Positions 1-12,560 of a stretch of DNA of 64,000 bases are shown here, one piece after another. Numbering within the stretch: position 1 is the stretch's first letter; each line of letters opens with the position of its first letter. Where the stretch lies: positions 6,014,001 through 6,078,000 of the forward strand of contig JBHGNT010000018.1 of assembly GCA_043228905.1 (NCBI GenBank). The letters run 5' to 3'. The position numbers and the translations under genes were made by a program. The notes beneath the pieces are model-generated. The model saw nothing but the letters and a program-made list of their open reading frames with translations, searched no databases and was not told the origin of the DNA. Source of the DNA: Azolla caroliniana (Eukaryota > Polypodiophyta).

Positions 1-54
1 ATACGTAGATCTGCGCAGGCAGAGCTTCTCTTCTTCGCTTTCTGTGACGTGAGA

Positions 55-1908
55 ATGGAGCAGAGATCGTCGACCTCCTCCTTCTCTTCCTCCTCGCGAC
101 CAAATGGCGCCTCTGTGGATTCCCCTTCACCTCTTCTCGCAGAGAGCATCCCTAATTTAGACAGAAACATCCCGAATCCTTCTTTCGACTGTAACACCAT
201 CATGGTTAATGGGCTATCGGGTGTCGCTCGGTTCTGCCGCCCTGCCAGTGTGAGAAGAATGATCAGAGAACCTTCGATGATGGTTAGTCAGACAGTGATG
301 AAGCAACTTGAAGAAGAACAGAGTGATTGGGCCTACTCTAAACCTCTTGTCATTCTTGACCTGATACGGAACCTTGCTTTCATCATGGTTTCTCTTATTG
401 TTCTTTGTATTAGTACCAATGAAAAGCCTCATGCCCCTCTTCGGATATGGATCTGCGGTTATTGTCTTCAAGACATTGTTCATATGATCTGTGTTTCTTC
501 AGAGCTTCGAAAGAGATATAGACAATATCTGACATACCATCATCAACAAAAATCACCACAACAGAAACAGCAACAACTTAATAGGCCGCTGGCTGTTCCT
601 GGTCCTTATAGGAAGTTCCGATCTAGTGAAGAATCACTCGGAGACAATTCACCTGCAGATGAAGAAATAGGAGGCGCTAACACTGGGTTCGTTTCTCCAT
701 TACACCATCTGATTTAATCCCCTCTGTAGTAGGAAATTTAACAATTTGCTAGAGCAGCATTGTATGTTTATGAACTTATAAATACTTATAGAGGTTTCTG
801 TTTTACTTGCTTAAATCATACATCTACATACCCACATATATGGATATTGAAATTCGACATTCATTTTTTACATATATCTATAAATGCATTTGCATATGTA
901 CATGTGTAGAGAACTGACTTACATTTTTACTGGTGGTTCATATTTAGGGGTAAGAATATGGAAACCGAAGATTATGTACTATCTCCATACGTCCATTCTT
1001 GTCTCCCCCATGTCCTCAAGGGGGAACCCTTTTTGATATCCATGTCCTTGCAGATTATGAATGTTACCATTGATATATCTTTTCGCATATCTGATTTATT
1101 TCATATGGGATTGCCGTCTGGCTCCCTTTTACTGCCCCTTCTTATCATGGTATTTAAATTTAATGTTTTTTTCTTAAACATTGGAAAAGTTGGTCTTTGA
1201 CTGCAGTATTTTGATGAATGAAAAGCAATAATAGTTACTTTGCCCCTTGTATTCTGTTTGAAGTTATCTCATAGGAAAACAAGTGTCATTATTAAGGTGT
1301 GCGAGTTTGTAATATGTATGCATCTAGTGTATTCTACTCTTCATGATTTTAAGGAACTTTCCTTTTCCGATTCATATTTGGAAAGTTGTGATCCATAAAT
1401 TGGACCCTTAAACTACATAAATGCAAATTTAGTTTAATTCCAAGTATGTATGAAGCTAACCATTGAAAGCAAATTTAGCATCCACTGCAGTGTAATCGCG
1501 CAAGAAACTGTTGGGTGGCCTTTTGGTTTTGTGAACATAGTTTTAAATCTTAAATCTCTGCATGCTTTTCAGCTTTGCCAAACACTTAGAGTCTATGAAC
1601 AGAATGTTCTCATTTATTTGGTGGATTGTTGGGTTCTATTGGATGACTGCGGGTGGTCAAGTTCTGATACAAGAAGCTCCAAAACTATATTGGTATAATG
1701 CACTAATATCTTTTTGGGTCGGGTTTTGTGTTACTCTATAGAATATATATATGCTTATTTGATTATGTTTTGCAGGTTGTCTGCTGTATTTTTGGCCTTT
1801 GATGTGCTCTTTGTTGTGTTTAGTGTTGCTCTAACATATGCTATTGGATTAGCTGTTTGTTGCTGCTTACGGTGCATCATAGCCTTATTGTATGCAGTGG
1901 CTGATCAG
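55..1908 (+). CDS. RING-type E3 ubiquitin ligase, N-terminal membrane half only (three exons)
   Basis: Three exons can be drawn: 55-686, 1573-1692 and 1776-1908. All have GT-AG borders and the phases agree (phase 2, phase 2, phase 0). The product starts with a Ser-rich segment, then shows the conserved QSDWAYSKP block, two hydrophobic helices, a Gln-rich linker, then [12 protein letters not shown] and a second helix pair ending [17 protein letters not shown]. These blocks match the plant At1g12760/At4g11680 family of membrane RING (C3HC4) ligases. In that family the next exons encode the acidic linker and the RING finger. I searched 1909-5243 and found neither; that interval holds LINE debris. 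ATG at 55 is chosen because the reading frame upstream begins only with GTG. The gene is therefore truncated, or continues through a very long intron. Family identity is confident; function as a ligase is unlikely without the RING. Confidence 0.8.
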
Positions 1909-2439
1909 GTATGCTGTTTGTTTGATTGAAATCTTTTTCTTTTACTGTTAATATAAGAGAATAATGTAAGATCATAACGTTACATGCTGCCAAATTTGCG
2001 GATGCATATTCAAACTTTACATTCATATAGCTTGTTTACTTTCCAACATTTGTGGAAACATTCTGGATTTCATAGCCTGCTACTCTGACCTTAAGGTCCA
2101 GTCTTGAGATTATAGCAAGATTGTTGAAAATTTTATCAAATATTCTGATGCCCAGTTGGAAACTCATTTATAACTTTCTTGCTTTGGATCACTTTCTGAA
2201 AGTCAAACAAAGCTAGTGGATGTCGCAATTTTGAGACTATACAAAATCTGCTGATGCATGCTCAAATTTTATTTACATAGCTTTAGTTCTTTCCAAAATC
2301 TGTTTATGAAGTCAGTGTCATAGGCTGTCAAACACTACACCGAAATGGGCCAGGCAATCAATTCCAAATTTCGGTCCTGGATAAGAGATAGTGAGTATGT
2401 TCACTACTACACCTATCCTGGAGTATTATTGTTTGGACC
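1909..2439. other. AT-rich intron or intergenic DNA, nothing recognised
   Basis: This follows the donor site of the RING-family exon 3. No conserved coding block, repeat or RNA gene was seen. Two short similar phrases (around 1985-2040 and 2235-2290, containing GCTGATGCAT-like or CATATAGCTT-like words) suggest a weak old duplication. Confidence 0.4.
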
Positions 2440-2880
2440 TAATTCTTCTATTTTGGGAGCTGGTTCAAGGACAGATTGGCCAGAGGATATGCAGATTTGG
2501 AAAGAATAGGAAGATCCCCCATGCTTTGTTTCATAAACCATACACTAAGCTGTGACTCTTTGACACTGTGGTTAACCCTGCTATGTTATATGGAATTCAG
2601 ATTTGGGGTCCTAGCCTAGATCAAGAGAGTAGATGTGCGGGTACATATGATGGTTGGAGATCAATGGAGAAGCTACTTATATCTGTGATCCTTTGGATGC
2701 TTTGAGTTAAAGCCTTGGTGCTTGATGAGATTGCCAAAGAGGGAGATGGTAGCACCAACAATTGTAGTTGAACACCTTAGGAAGGTTGATATCCTTCATC
2801 CATGAGAGCTGGACCTACACATGGAGGTACTTCTCAACACAAATCATTGTCTTCTTCACAGGGACCATCCATGTAGATGA
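2440..2880 (+). mobile_element. LINE C-terminal remnant, decayed
   Basis: Across several frames the plus strand reads a degraded LINE segment. Its clearest part is VNPAMLYGIQIWGPSL near 2570-2620, the motif that follows the reverse transcriptase domain in plant LINEs. A related block (LFDSLVTPSIMYASVVWAPG) recurs at 43600. Frameshifts and stops occur throughout, so it is dead. Confidence 0.55.
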
Positions 2881-3059
2881 CCAAATATGCCTTAGTGCTT
2901 TTTTTTATTTGGACAATATCAGAAGTTTCATTGCATTCTTCTTTTCTTTTTTGTATTTTGTGGTAATATTGATATTCATTAATGTATGCGATGAGGTGCA
3001 ATGGGGAAAGTTGCTGTAACCAGAGTAGGTAGAACCTCATATACATCAGGTGCCCACAC

Positions 3060-3250
3060 ATATAGAATCATTAACCAATCTGACACTGACAGGCCCATGA
3101 TAAAATGCAATTTGCTTGTCACTCGATCGTATAGAGCAGAGGGAATTCCTAATCCCTGGATGCTCTGAAAGAGCCTCTTATGTGGAGTTGTATCAAAGGC
3201 TTTGTGGAAGTTCGCAAAATCAGTAATGTAGCCTCTTCAAGGCCCTGGCT
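3060..3250 (-). mobile_element. LINE reverse-transcriptase fragment, decayed
   Basis: The minus strand reads ITDFANFHKAFDTTPHKRLF followed by QSIQGLGIPSALYDRV. This is the DFxKAFDxVPHxxLFxxLxxLGIP block at the start of the LINE RT palm. It lies opposite in strand to the remnant at 2440-2880, so at least two LINE pieces or an inversion are involved. Confidence 0.6.
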
Positions 3251-3271
3251 TATATGTCACCTGGCCAGGAG

Positions 3272-3273
<2 letters not shown>

Positions 3274-3315
<42 letters not shown>
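3274..3315. repeat. (AC)n microsatellite
   Basis: About 21 uninterrupted AC units, directly upstream (in minus orientation) of the LINE RT fragment. Confidence 0.95.
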
Positions 3316-3317
<2 letters not shown>

Positions 3318-4490
3318 AGGCATAAATTTTAGGAATTCACATGAGGTTATACTTGCTTTCAAGAACTCCTAATGAGGATAGGAACATCACCAATGAGGCT
3401 AAGCATAGCTATATTGGGGGATTGCCCATGGATCTCATATAGCCTCTTTGTATAATCATGGCATAGTGGTGGATTATCAATAGGAACAGTCAGTCTGGGC
3501 TCCTTTACATAGGCCATGTCCGGTAGCGCTATCTGTGCTTATCTGTAGGCTATTGAGGCTATGCATCCTCAAAAGCCCTTCTCTTGCAATATGTAGGAGT
3601 CTTGATATGTCATGTTGTTTCCTAGAGATCCCTGGAAGCAGAATTTGAGGAATTGAGGTTTGAAGAATGACCTTGCAACTGGAGAGCACAAACAACAAAG
3701 AAGTTTTGCTCAATATAATCGCTAATCTGCAGAATGCTGAAAGAGCCACAAATATGTAAAAAAAATGATAAGCAAGAAATATTAAGGAATTGCAACACTG
3801 ATGAAGGGTTGAAGGTGTAACAAATAAGATGAGGAACTTCATGTTATTTGCCAAAGAGGGTTTGGTTTAGGCAGCATTTTGTCCTAAGGAAGTTGGTGCC
3901 AGTTTCATCCGGAAATAATCTAATCAACTGACTTATTTGGGAGGAATAAAGTGTAAGTTGGGGTACCTTCCTATGGCAGTTGATAGATGTGGGAGGAAGA
4001 TTATGGATGCAGATCTTCAATAAAAGGCTGAAGCTTGCGCAACTCATTGCATTCGTCTCTAGTTAGGTTTTCTGGACACAATCTTTATCAACACCTTCTT
4101 GGAGAACACTTGCTTCTGTGTTTCAGCAAAAAGTTGTGCATTGGCTCCATGACTGGTTCTGCTCTCATGTATTAACTGTGTGCCCTCATTTTGCAGTCAA
4201 ATTTGCTCTCTCTCAGCTTCGCGTATTCTCTGTGAAGTTCTACTTGGTGCTAAAATGACCACAATTCAGCTGCACCTCTCTTGGGTGCTAGTTTTTGCAC
4301 AACGTTTTAGGTGCACATCTTCTGGATTCTAGTATTGTTATGTCTTTACTATAGCCTATTGTATGTGGCCATTGTGTCTTTTTGTAATTTGATGTGTCCG
4401 CCAGAATTAAAACTATGGAGGTTCTTAGGAAGTTTTGGTATAGTGGATATAATTTGATGTCCTTCAGAGTTAGAACCATGGAGATTCTTA
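3316..4490. other. Unassigned DNA between LINE debris and the PDI gene
   Basis: Short open frames occur on the minus strand but none shows a recognisable domain. The block around 4290-4480 contains an imperfect direct repeat: the phrase ATTTGATGTGTCCG/ATTTGATGTCCTTCAG, followed by AGAATTAAAACTATGGAG or AGAGTTAGAACCATGGAG and then a GTTCTTAGG-like word. It is probably old retroelement sequence. Confidence 0.35.
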
Positions 4491-4499
4491 GGCAGTTCT

Positions 4500-4960
4500 G
4501 CTTTTACGCAGAGTTAAGACTGATCAACATATGATATAACATAATGTAACATTACACTCACAAATATAAATAGAGACACAATCAACAATACATCCGCAAA
4601 CATATATGGCCAATAACATAATGTACAGATGTACGAACAATGGTAACATAATCTACAAACATATCAATGACTCAATTAATATAATCGACAATAATAAACA
4701 GACATAACAATGGCCAGAACATCAATAGACATGAACACATTAATAACAAACAATTGTATAACCAAATAACCACAACTGTTATATTATTACATCAAATAGC
4801 TATAACTAGTGACATCAATGGCGATAACTTCATTGATATAACTTGAACATGAATGAATAACATTAAATAGGCATGGCCACATAATAGCAATATCAAGTAA
4901 CATGCATACAACATGAATGGGGATGACCTGAACGTATAACTGCTGAAGAAACGGTTGATC
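4500..4960. repeat. Strand-asymmetric A/C-rich degenerate repeat
   Basis: On the plus strand this stretch is rich in A and C and poor in G. It repeats loose words such as CATAACA, AACATCAAT and AATAACATAATG. No clean period is visible. No gene was found. Confidence 0.4.
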
Positions 4961-5264
4961 AAAGGTCAATGGGGAATTAATAAAAACTTGGTAGCATTTA
5001 GGCAAATCGAGGGAAAATTAAGAATATTGAGAGCTTTTCCCACCATGCTTTTGGAGATGAACTTCTCACACAGTAAATATAGGTTGTACTATACATATTG
5101 TTTTTTGGAGATATCATTTGCTTCAGCCTTTCACTTTCATGTCTTAATGATCTTTTTGCAGGTTGTCTGGAATATCACGCCTTGCATGCCAAATGTTTTA
5201 TATTGTTTTGCAGTTCTATTGGCTTACATTTTAAATTTTAAATTTGCAGGGTTTTTGGCACAAA

Positions 5265-7460
5265 ATGCTCCGATTGATTCCACTATATATGCTTCTAATT
5301 GCAGAATTCTCATGGTCTTCCTTTGCTAATGCTGCGATGGACAAAGATACTTACGTTCTTAGTGTGGATTCTTCCAATTTCACTCAAGTTGTGCAGCAAC
5401 ATTCTTTTATTGTCATAGAATTTTATGCTCCTTGGTAAGTAAAATGTAATATAGTAAAGCAATTGTGGAAACTGATGAAGAGAATGCATCTGAACTGACT
5501 GCAGTTGCATATTTGACTGAACATATACTGCTAAAAGTTTTTCAGGGGAAGTCAAGTTCTATTTGTTGTTTTTCATGGGAAGTCGAATTCCATTTATTTG
5601 TGGGAAGTTGAATTCTTAGTGTTATGCATGCATCGATGAATCATTAACATGGGTGCATCACAAAAGATTCTTGTGTATGAATGCGTTTGCCTTTATTAGT
5701 GGGGATTCTTGGTATAAAAAAAGCAGTATGTTTTTTGTGATAACGGGAGTATCTAAAATGAGTTACCCTGCCCAAGACCCCAACTCAGATTCTTTTATCT
5801 TTCTATGCGGTGTAGGTGTGGTCATTGTAAGAGGCTTGCTCCTGAGGTATTTCAAATTTCTAGTCGTCCATAAATTTATCATATTTTCCTTAACATAACT
5901 ATACCTCACTTCATCTTTCCAATCTAGTATGAACGAGCTGCAGCTATCCTTAAGACACATGAGCCTGCCATTGTGCTTGCAAAGATTAATGCAAATGAAG
6001 AGACAAACAAAGCCTTGGCAGGCCAATTCAATGTTCGTGGCTATCCAACCTTAAAGATATTTGAGAAAGGAGGATCAATTGTTCGTGATTTCAAAGGCCC
6101 AAGAGATACAGAAGGCATTGTATCATATTTGAAGAAACAAGTTGGCCCACCTTCCATTGAAATCACATCTGTAGAGGAGGGCAGAAAACTTGTTGAAGAA
6201 ACTGACCTTCTTGTTGTAAGTGAAAGAAAGATGACATGTTTAATGCTCATATCTCATACTACTAATTTTTAATTTGTTGCATTGAATTGATGGATTAGGT
6301 GGGGCTGTTCTCATCGTACGAATCTGAAGAGTTCAGAAACTTTACATCTATTGCAAGTGAATTGCGAGCAATGTATGAGTTCCGTCATACATTATTTGCT
6401 AGCTTTTTACCGACAAAATCTTCTACTTTTACTGCTCCTGCAATACGTGTATTCAAGAAATTTGAAGAAAGCTTTAATGATCTGAAGGTATCCTTTACTT
6501 TTCCTTATGTATTAATATGACTTGCCTACCCAGCACTAAGCTTTATGAACAAATACATCACCAGGGGTTTGAAGTTGAGTTCGTAAAGAATTTTCTTCAT
6601 GAAGTGAGTGTTCCTTCAGTTGTATTACTAAACAAAGATCCTGCTCAAAGGAAGTTTGTTTCCCAGATATTTGCAAATCCTCAAGTTTCCAAGGTTAAAA
6701 ATTTCAATACCACCTGTTTTTCTCTTATTTTCTGTACCTTCACTATGCATGCATATTTATGGGACCATATCTTTCACTGCATTTAGCATACAAATTTCTG
6801 TCAGTTGCTTGGATGTACAATATGTAACTGCTATACTTATAGAATCTTTTCTTCCTTTAATTTCTTTTTCTTGTTTGTAGGTATTTTTGTTTTTAGATTC
6901 TGGGAATAAAGGTCATGAGGATGTCGAAGCAGTTTTCAGCGAGCTTGCCAAAGAGCACAAGAGCAAGGGTTTGAGATTCCTTATCGCAGACACTGAATAT
7001 GGAAAGGATGCACTCCAGGTTCTTGATTTTTTATTTGCTTCTTTGTTTATAGTTGATGTTTTATTTTACCATTGTTAAACTTGCTAATTGTTGTGATTGT
7101 TGTGTTTATGTTTACTCTATTCTGCATCCAGTATTTTGGAGTTAGAAAAGGTAAGCTTCCTTCAATTGCGATTCAGGACAAAGATGAGCACAAATACATC
7201 CTTGAGGAAGCTTATCCTGGAAAAATAAGGATGTGGTTCAAGGATTACTTTGTAAGCAGATTTACTCTTATTGGATCCAATTTGTGTATCCTGTTGCATG
7301 TACAAGTGTTTGATCATTGGTATCTATTTTGAGTTCTTGCAGAATGGGAAACTAACTAAATTTGATAGCTCGAAATCTACAGCAGAATATAATTATGAAC
7401 TTGTGAAGGACATGTTCATAGATACGATTGGAGATGTGGTCTTCAGATCTTTGAAAAATG
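5265..7460 (+). CDS. Protein disulfide isomerase, a-b-b' portion (eight exons), truncated before a'
   Basis: Exons: 5265-5434, 5816-5846 (a 31-nt microexon), 5928-6215, 6299-6487, 6565-6693, 6881-7018, 7132-7251 and 7343-7460. All are GT-AG and phase-consistent. The product starts with a hydrophobic signal peptide (MLRLIPLYMLLIAEF), then a thioredoxin a domain. The CGHC active site is encoded wholly by the microexon, and the cis-proline loop RGYPTLKIF follows. Two redox-inactive b-like domains come next, ending near VVFRSLKN. A canonical plant PDI (about 500 residues) would continue into a second CGHC domain and a KDEL-type ER signal. Neither is present; only about 394 residues are encoded. 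The last exon instead splices in frame to LCB1 sequence. ATG 5265 is chosen because it opens the signal peptide; an acceptor at 5249 could also add five residues upstream. Expected role: oxidative folding in the ER lumen, with one active site. Confidence 0.88.
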
Positions 7461-8166
7461 GTATGTAAATTTTAGATCATTTTCTTCATGTATGCTTGTC
7501 ATTTGAAGGTGAATGGGGTTTAGGTTGATTTTCAGGCTATATGATCATGTGAGTGTTCATACATCCTGTTTGAGCATTTCTTAAATATATTGTTTGTTTA
7601 ACAGATTGACTCTGTATTTGTTTCAATGGGCCCAAGTTTGAAAAGTATTTCGGTAAAGGCTGCAGATAACCATAAAATAGAAATGATGGATTGAAGCCAA
7701 ACTGGCTGAATGATGTTTATGAATACCTATGTTCACATGATTTATTCAAGCTCGGCTGTTCATTTGGTGAATGAATTACTTGATGATGATTTAGATTGAT
7801 CCCAACATTCTTGGTTTTCATGGCATTCACATGTTTTTTCTTTACTTATGCTGAAAATATAATTGCCATATCTTCTTTTTAAACTTAAAAAAATAAAATT
7901 CATTGCCACATTTGCAAACAAGAGGCAGTGCCTCAATTTGCGATTTGCCCATTGATCCCTTAGAATATTTCATTTTACCTGAAATCTATTTCATTTTACC
8001 TAATTTAGATTGATCCCTTAGGATGTTGGAGATTGACCTGAAATGTTGAGATTATAGTGTACTCATTGCTGCTGGATTCTTGTGCTAACTTTAGCAATTT
8101 AGTGAAAAATGGAATGGAAAGATTAGGTTGTGATGGTTTAAGATTTACTTTGATTTATTGTTACAG
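7461..8166 (+). other. Intron joining PDI exon 8 to LCB1 exon; chimera junction
   Basis: This 706-bp interval begins GTATGT after PDI exon 8 and ends TTGTTACAG before the LCB1 exon. PDI leaves one base of a Gly codon and LCB1 supplies the other two. I looked here for the missing PDI a' domain and for LCB1's own first exon and saw neither. The frame entering 8167 meets a stop (TGA) within five codons upstream and has no ATG, so LCB1 has no obvious start of its own. Confidence 0.7.
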
Positions 8167-11100
8167 GTCACGTTTTTGTGGAAGTGCTCTTAGTAATTGT
8201 AATTGCATATCTATTGCTTCAGAAAAGTTACCAGCCTGAGAAGCGTCCTTTAACAAAACAGGTAAGTTTGCTGCCAAAACCATCAAGTTTTTGTCTTAAA
8301 TAAGGAAGCATGCCATTTTATTGAACGTGTTTGTTTGATATCATTGCCTTTTATAAGGGGAAATAATAAAGCTGTGTTTTAGGAGAAAGTGATAGTTACT
8401 TGTTAGCATAATGATCTGAAAGCCAAGTATGAGTTTTTTGTTGTGAACATAACATTAAACCTATCTATAAAGAATAAGCTTTACCACTATACTCTTCTCA
8501 CATTATTATTTATGATCATAATTTCAAATGGATGCAAGGTAATCTTTTTTGTGTCCTTTAGCACATGATATATTTGAATTTTCTATTCTTTATTTGGGGA
8601 CTCTTTATTTGATCCTCTATTCCATTTTAATTTAGCCTCCATGATAGCCTTATTTGACACCTTGACTTTCTGACTCTTTATATGAACTGATGCTGTGTAT
8701 TATTGGGATGTTATGAATTTGGTATAAGATCACCTTGAAACAGAAGATTTCATTGGTAGCATATGTTGGGGTAAAAGCCCTAGTTGCCTCTTATTCTGTA
8801 ATTTAAGCTGGCAGCTCACTGCCAACATTGTAATCATGGTGGCAGCTTAATGAGCTTTCTATTCACTTACTTTTTATAATAACAGGGTACTCTGCCTCTC
8901 CAAGGGATCATCTCCTGGTGTGGAGACCCTGTGAAGAGTCAGGGACTTAATTCTAACTTTTTAACTCTCTAAGATGGCAAATTCCCATTTTCTTATTTTT
9001 GGTTTTACACCCTGCTTTGAGGATTTTCCTTCTCTGAGGTGTGTCCTTAGGCTGAATTTTACTTACAGCTGCATGTGTGTCCTCTGTTTTGTTCTCCTTT
9101 ATTTCTTAAATCCCTCAGTTTTTGCATATGCTTTATGACTAAATGTTGTAATGTGTTCAGTTATCAATTGTTATTTGTTTTCTTCTCATTTTGGGGTTCT
9201 CCATCAACTTTATTTAAAAGTAATTAAGATTGGTTAGGTTGGTCTTATGATGATCTTCAATTGCACAGGAAATAGATCAGCTATGTGATGATTGGACACC
9301 TGAACCTCTTCATCCTCCACTCACAAAAGACATGGAAGATGAATCTCCTATTTTAGAGAGGTATGTCCAAAATATTGTTTGCTATGCTCTTAGGAATACA
9401 CTACGAATTTTCAAATTTTTCTCTTTGTTAAAATTTCTGTTTAGTATAGGAATCGTAGTAGTTCCCATCAGTTCTCTTGTTTAATATCCTTTGAGATGGC
9501 AATTATTCATTAAATTTAAAATGTTCGTTTGCATAGTTCTAGGCAACATGGAAGTTTTGAATCTTGCTACGAGCTAGCATAACAATCAGTTTCTTTTTTA
9601 AGCTAAGCAATTTAATTTTGTGATAAAATTAATTGCATACATAATAAGAGAATTAGAAGTTTCTATGACCATGGTTTTCCACTTCTATAAGTTGCACTTA
9701 GTAGCTTCTTGATTGTCGTATTCTGTTTTTTTCTTTCTTGTTATTTTGGCTCAGTGGAGCAGTACCTCGCACTATCATAAATGGAGAAGAAGTTATCAAT
9801 CTCAGTACCGCCAACTACTTAGGATTAATGGGCGACAAAGGAATAGTAGTACGTCTTTTGCTATCCTTTTTCCATATTCTAGTAAGCCCAAGAATTTCTA
9901 TTAATTAATGAAATGGTCTCTGGGTTTTTCAAATTCATCCTCTTGGTCAACATGGAAACAAGAAACTAGTGGTATCTTTTTTACTATGCCTTTTTGGTAG
10001 CTTAATAGGCTTGAAGTGCCATTGGAAGCACAGAAACAGGAGGTATGTGCATATATTGTATGGATTTATATGTTCTGGATTGATTCTTTGCAGGAGGCAT
10101 GTACAAAAACATTAGAGAAGTATGGAGTTGGAGCTTGTGGACCCCGAGGATTCTATGGAACTATTGGTATTTTCAACTCCAAAATTGTTCTCAAATTTGA
10201 GTAATGTAAACGTATGATATTTGTGAATTCTGAAAGAAACTTTACTCTTCTAGATGTTCATCTTGATTGTGAGGCCAAGATTTCACAATTCATGGGGACA
10301 CCTGACTCTATATTGTATTCATATGGCTTGGCTACTGCTGCAAGTACTATTCCTGCATTCTGCAAACGAGGTGATCTTATTTTAGCGTGAGTAGTCTGCA
10401 GCTTTCACTTCTTGCATCATGAAGAAAATTTCTATTAAGTATAGACTGGTTTTCTTTTTGGTTTAGGAAAGTGCTGTATTTGCGTCGTCAATCAATCATT
10501 TATTGTTTCAAATGTGTTGTACTACCCTGTCTGGGCCTTACCCAATGACCGTTATAAGGACTTATTTCTCGCAAATTAGGATTGAAACCCATCTCTCTTG
10601 ACTGTGAAATCAAGAAATTAAAACTGTAGTGGATAAACTAGAAACTACTATTTGGTGCTAGAATCTATCAATTAAACCTAAAGATCCTAAAGCTGCTGTG
10701 GCATCACCTCATATGTGAGTGTTACAACATGGGCAAGTCCAGCACATGATGAGAATGCAACTTTGAGGCACTTCACATCTCATGCACATTGTTCATTTTA
10801 TCAAAGTGGTGATGTGTAACGGATATCCTTGTAATGGTTAACTCCATGTTTAATTGTAAATTGTACCCATGTGTCATTTTCCAATTTGTACTGTTACTAG
10901 TCAGCAGTCCAATGATTGTATTTTTTGTGTATGGATCATGTACAGAAGGAAAGGTGGATGCAAATAAAAACTGTGTTATATCAACAATAACCATCAAACA
11001 ACGAACAAATGATATTACTCAATTTATGTATGTCCATTGTTTCTTCTGGGAATGATACAGTAGCTATTATTGTAAGACATCTATGTTGACATGATTACTG

Positions 11101-12560
11101 TTCGTGAATCATACACTTATTCCTTTCCTATGTCAGAATTTGGTTAATTTTCCAACACACCCTACTTGGAGCATAGCCTGTCTTAACTGCATTTTGATAC
11201 AAAAATTGCATTGTTAGTCAAAAGTCTCATGATGAAAATTTCAGGCTTGAGGGCCATCCACATACAAGACGTCATCATTTTTTTCAGGGATGAAGGTGTT
11301 AATTGGAGTATTCAGAATGGTCTATATTTGTCTCGAAGCACTGTGAAGCTATTCAAGCATAACGATATGTCATCTTTGGAATCTCTACTCGAAGATAATC
11401 ACAAAGAAGATCAACGTAAACGGAAGGCGTTGAATCGTCGTTTTATTGTTGTGGAAGCAATATATCAGGTAATGAGTTTTATCAATTTAACTGTTAGATT
11501 CTCAGTTCTGACCCATCTCTGTTATGACACAGAATTCAGGGAAAATGGCTCCATTGCTGGAGCTCATCCATCTCAAGGAAAAATATCGTTTTAGGCTTCT
11601 TGTTGATGAAAGCAACTCAATTGGTGTTCTTGGAAATACAGGCCGTGGACTAACAGAACACTATAAAGTTTCGGTGAGTTCAACTTCTTAACTTGATTGA
11701 TTCCTACTTTTAGGAGTTGTCACCAATGAATTTGAATGATTGCCACAGGTAGCCAAAGTAGACATTATAACGGCTGCTATGGGCCATGCCTTGGCATCTG
11801 TTGGTGGTTTTTGCACTGGCAGTGCCAAAGTTGTGGATCATCAGGTGCAAGAGAACACTAGTCTTTTATGTACATATATACACAGACATGCTGCAATATA
11901 GATAGAATATTTCCTGAATGCATCAGTCTACTTCTCTGCAGCGTTTAAGTGGTGCAGGATATTGCTTTTCAGCTTCTCTTCCTCCATATGTTGCCACAGC
12001 TTCAATAGCAGCTTTTGAGAGGTTGGAGAAGAATCCCATTCTTCTACGAACCTTACACAATAACATTACAATTTTCAGACAAGGTATAGAGTGCTGGCAT
12101 TTATTTTATGGAACGGAAGGATTTTTCATGTTAAAACACAGTTTTGGGTGCATTGACAGCCTTGCAAGGTATATCTGGGCTTACGATTGAGAGTCATCCA
12201 ATGTCACCATTAGTATTCCTGCAATTGAAACAGGGTTCTGGCTCTTTCAAAGAGGACCGTTTGCTTTTACAAACGATTGCCGATCAGGTAATGTTTTGCA
12301 CCATATTTAAATACATTCACGTATAGAGAAAACCTCTACAATAATCTGGGAATTGTTGACAGATGTTGCACAAGGAATTGGTCTTGGTATCTGTAACTAG
12401 GCGCTCAGTTCTGGATAAGTGCAAGCTGCCTGCCGCATTGACAATAGCTGTTTCTGCTGCTCATACTGAAGCTGATATCCTAGCAGCTGCTGAATCATTG
12501 ATGAAAGTAGCGGCCCTAGTTCTCGAGTCTAGCTGTAATGGCACTGACTTGGTGAAATAA
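8167..12560 (+). CDS. LCB1: Serine palmitoyltransferase subunit LCB1 (11 exons), lacking its first exon
   Basis: Exons: 8167-8261, 9269-9360, 9755-9848, 10094-10166, 10254-10386, 11288-11468, 11533-11673, 11749-11844, 11942-12083, 12142-12287 and 12363-12560 (TAA). All borders are GT-AG and the phases match. The product begins with a hydrophobic helix ([16 protein letters not shown]) and continues through LCB1 landmarks: [91 protein letters not shown] and [11 protein letters not shown]1 pairs with LCB2 in the ER membrane to condense serine with palmitoyl-CoA, the first step of sphingolipid synthesis; the catalytic lysine belongs to LCB2. About 462 residues are encoded, some 30-40 fewer at the N terminus than usual. 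No own start codon was found, and splicing from the PDI exons is in frame. Confidence 0.9.

Noticed and set aside
3274-3315. (AC)n as a functional element
   Set aside because: An ordinary microsatellite with no supporting context.
1909-5243. RING-finger exons for the E3 ligase
   Set aside because: No C3HC4 pattern was found on the plus strand; the interval reads as LINE debris and low-complexity DNA.
7461-8166. A hidden first exon for LCB1 or missing PDI exons in the junction intron
   Set aside because: The only short ATG frame with a nearby donor (about 7627-7653) is nine codons long and ends in phase 0, but phase 1 is needed. No thioredoxin CGHC text or LCB1 N-terminal text is present.
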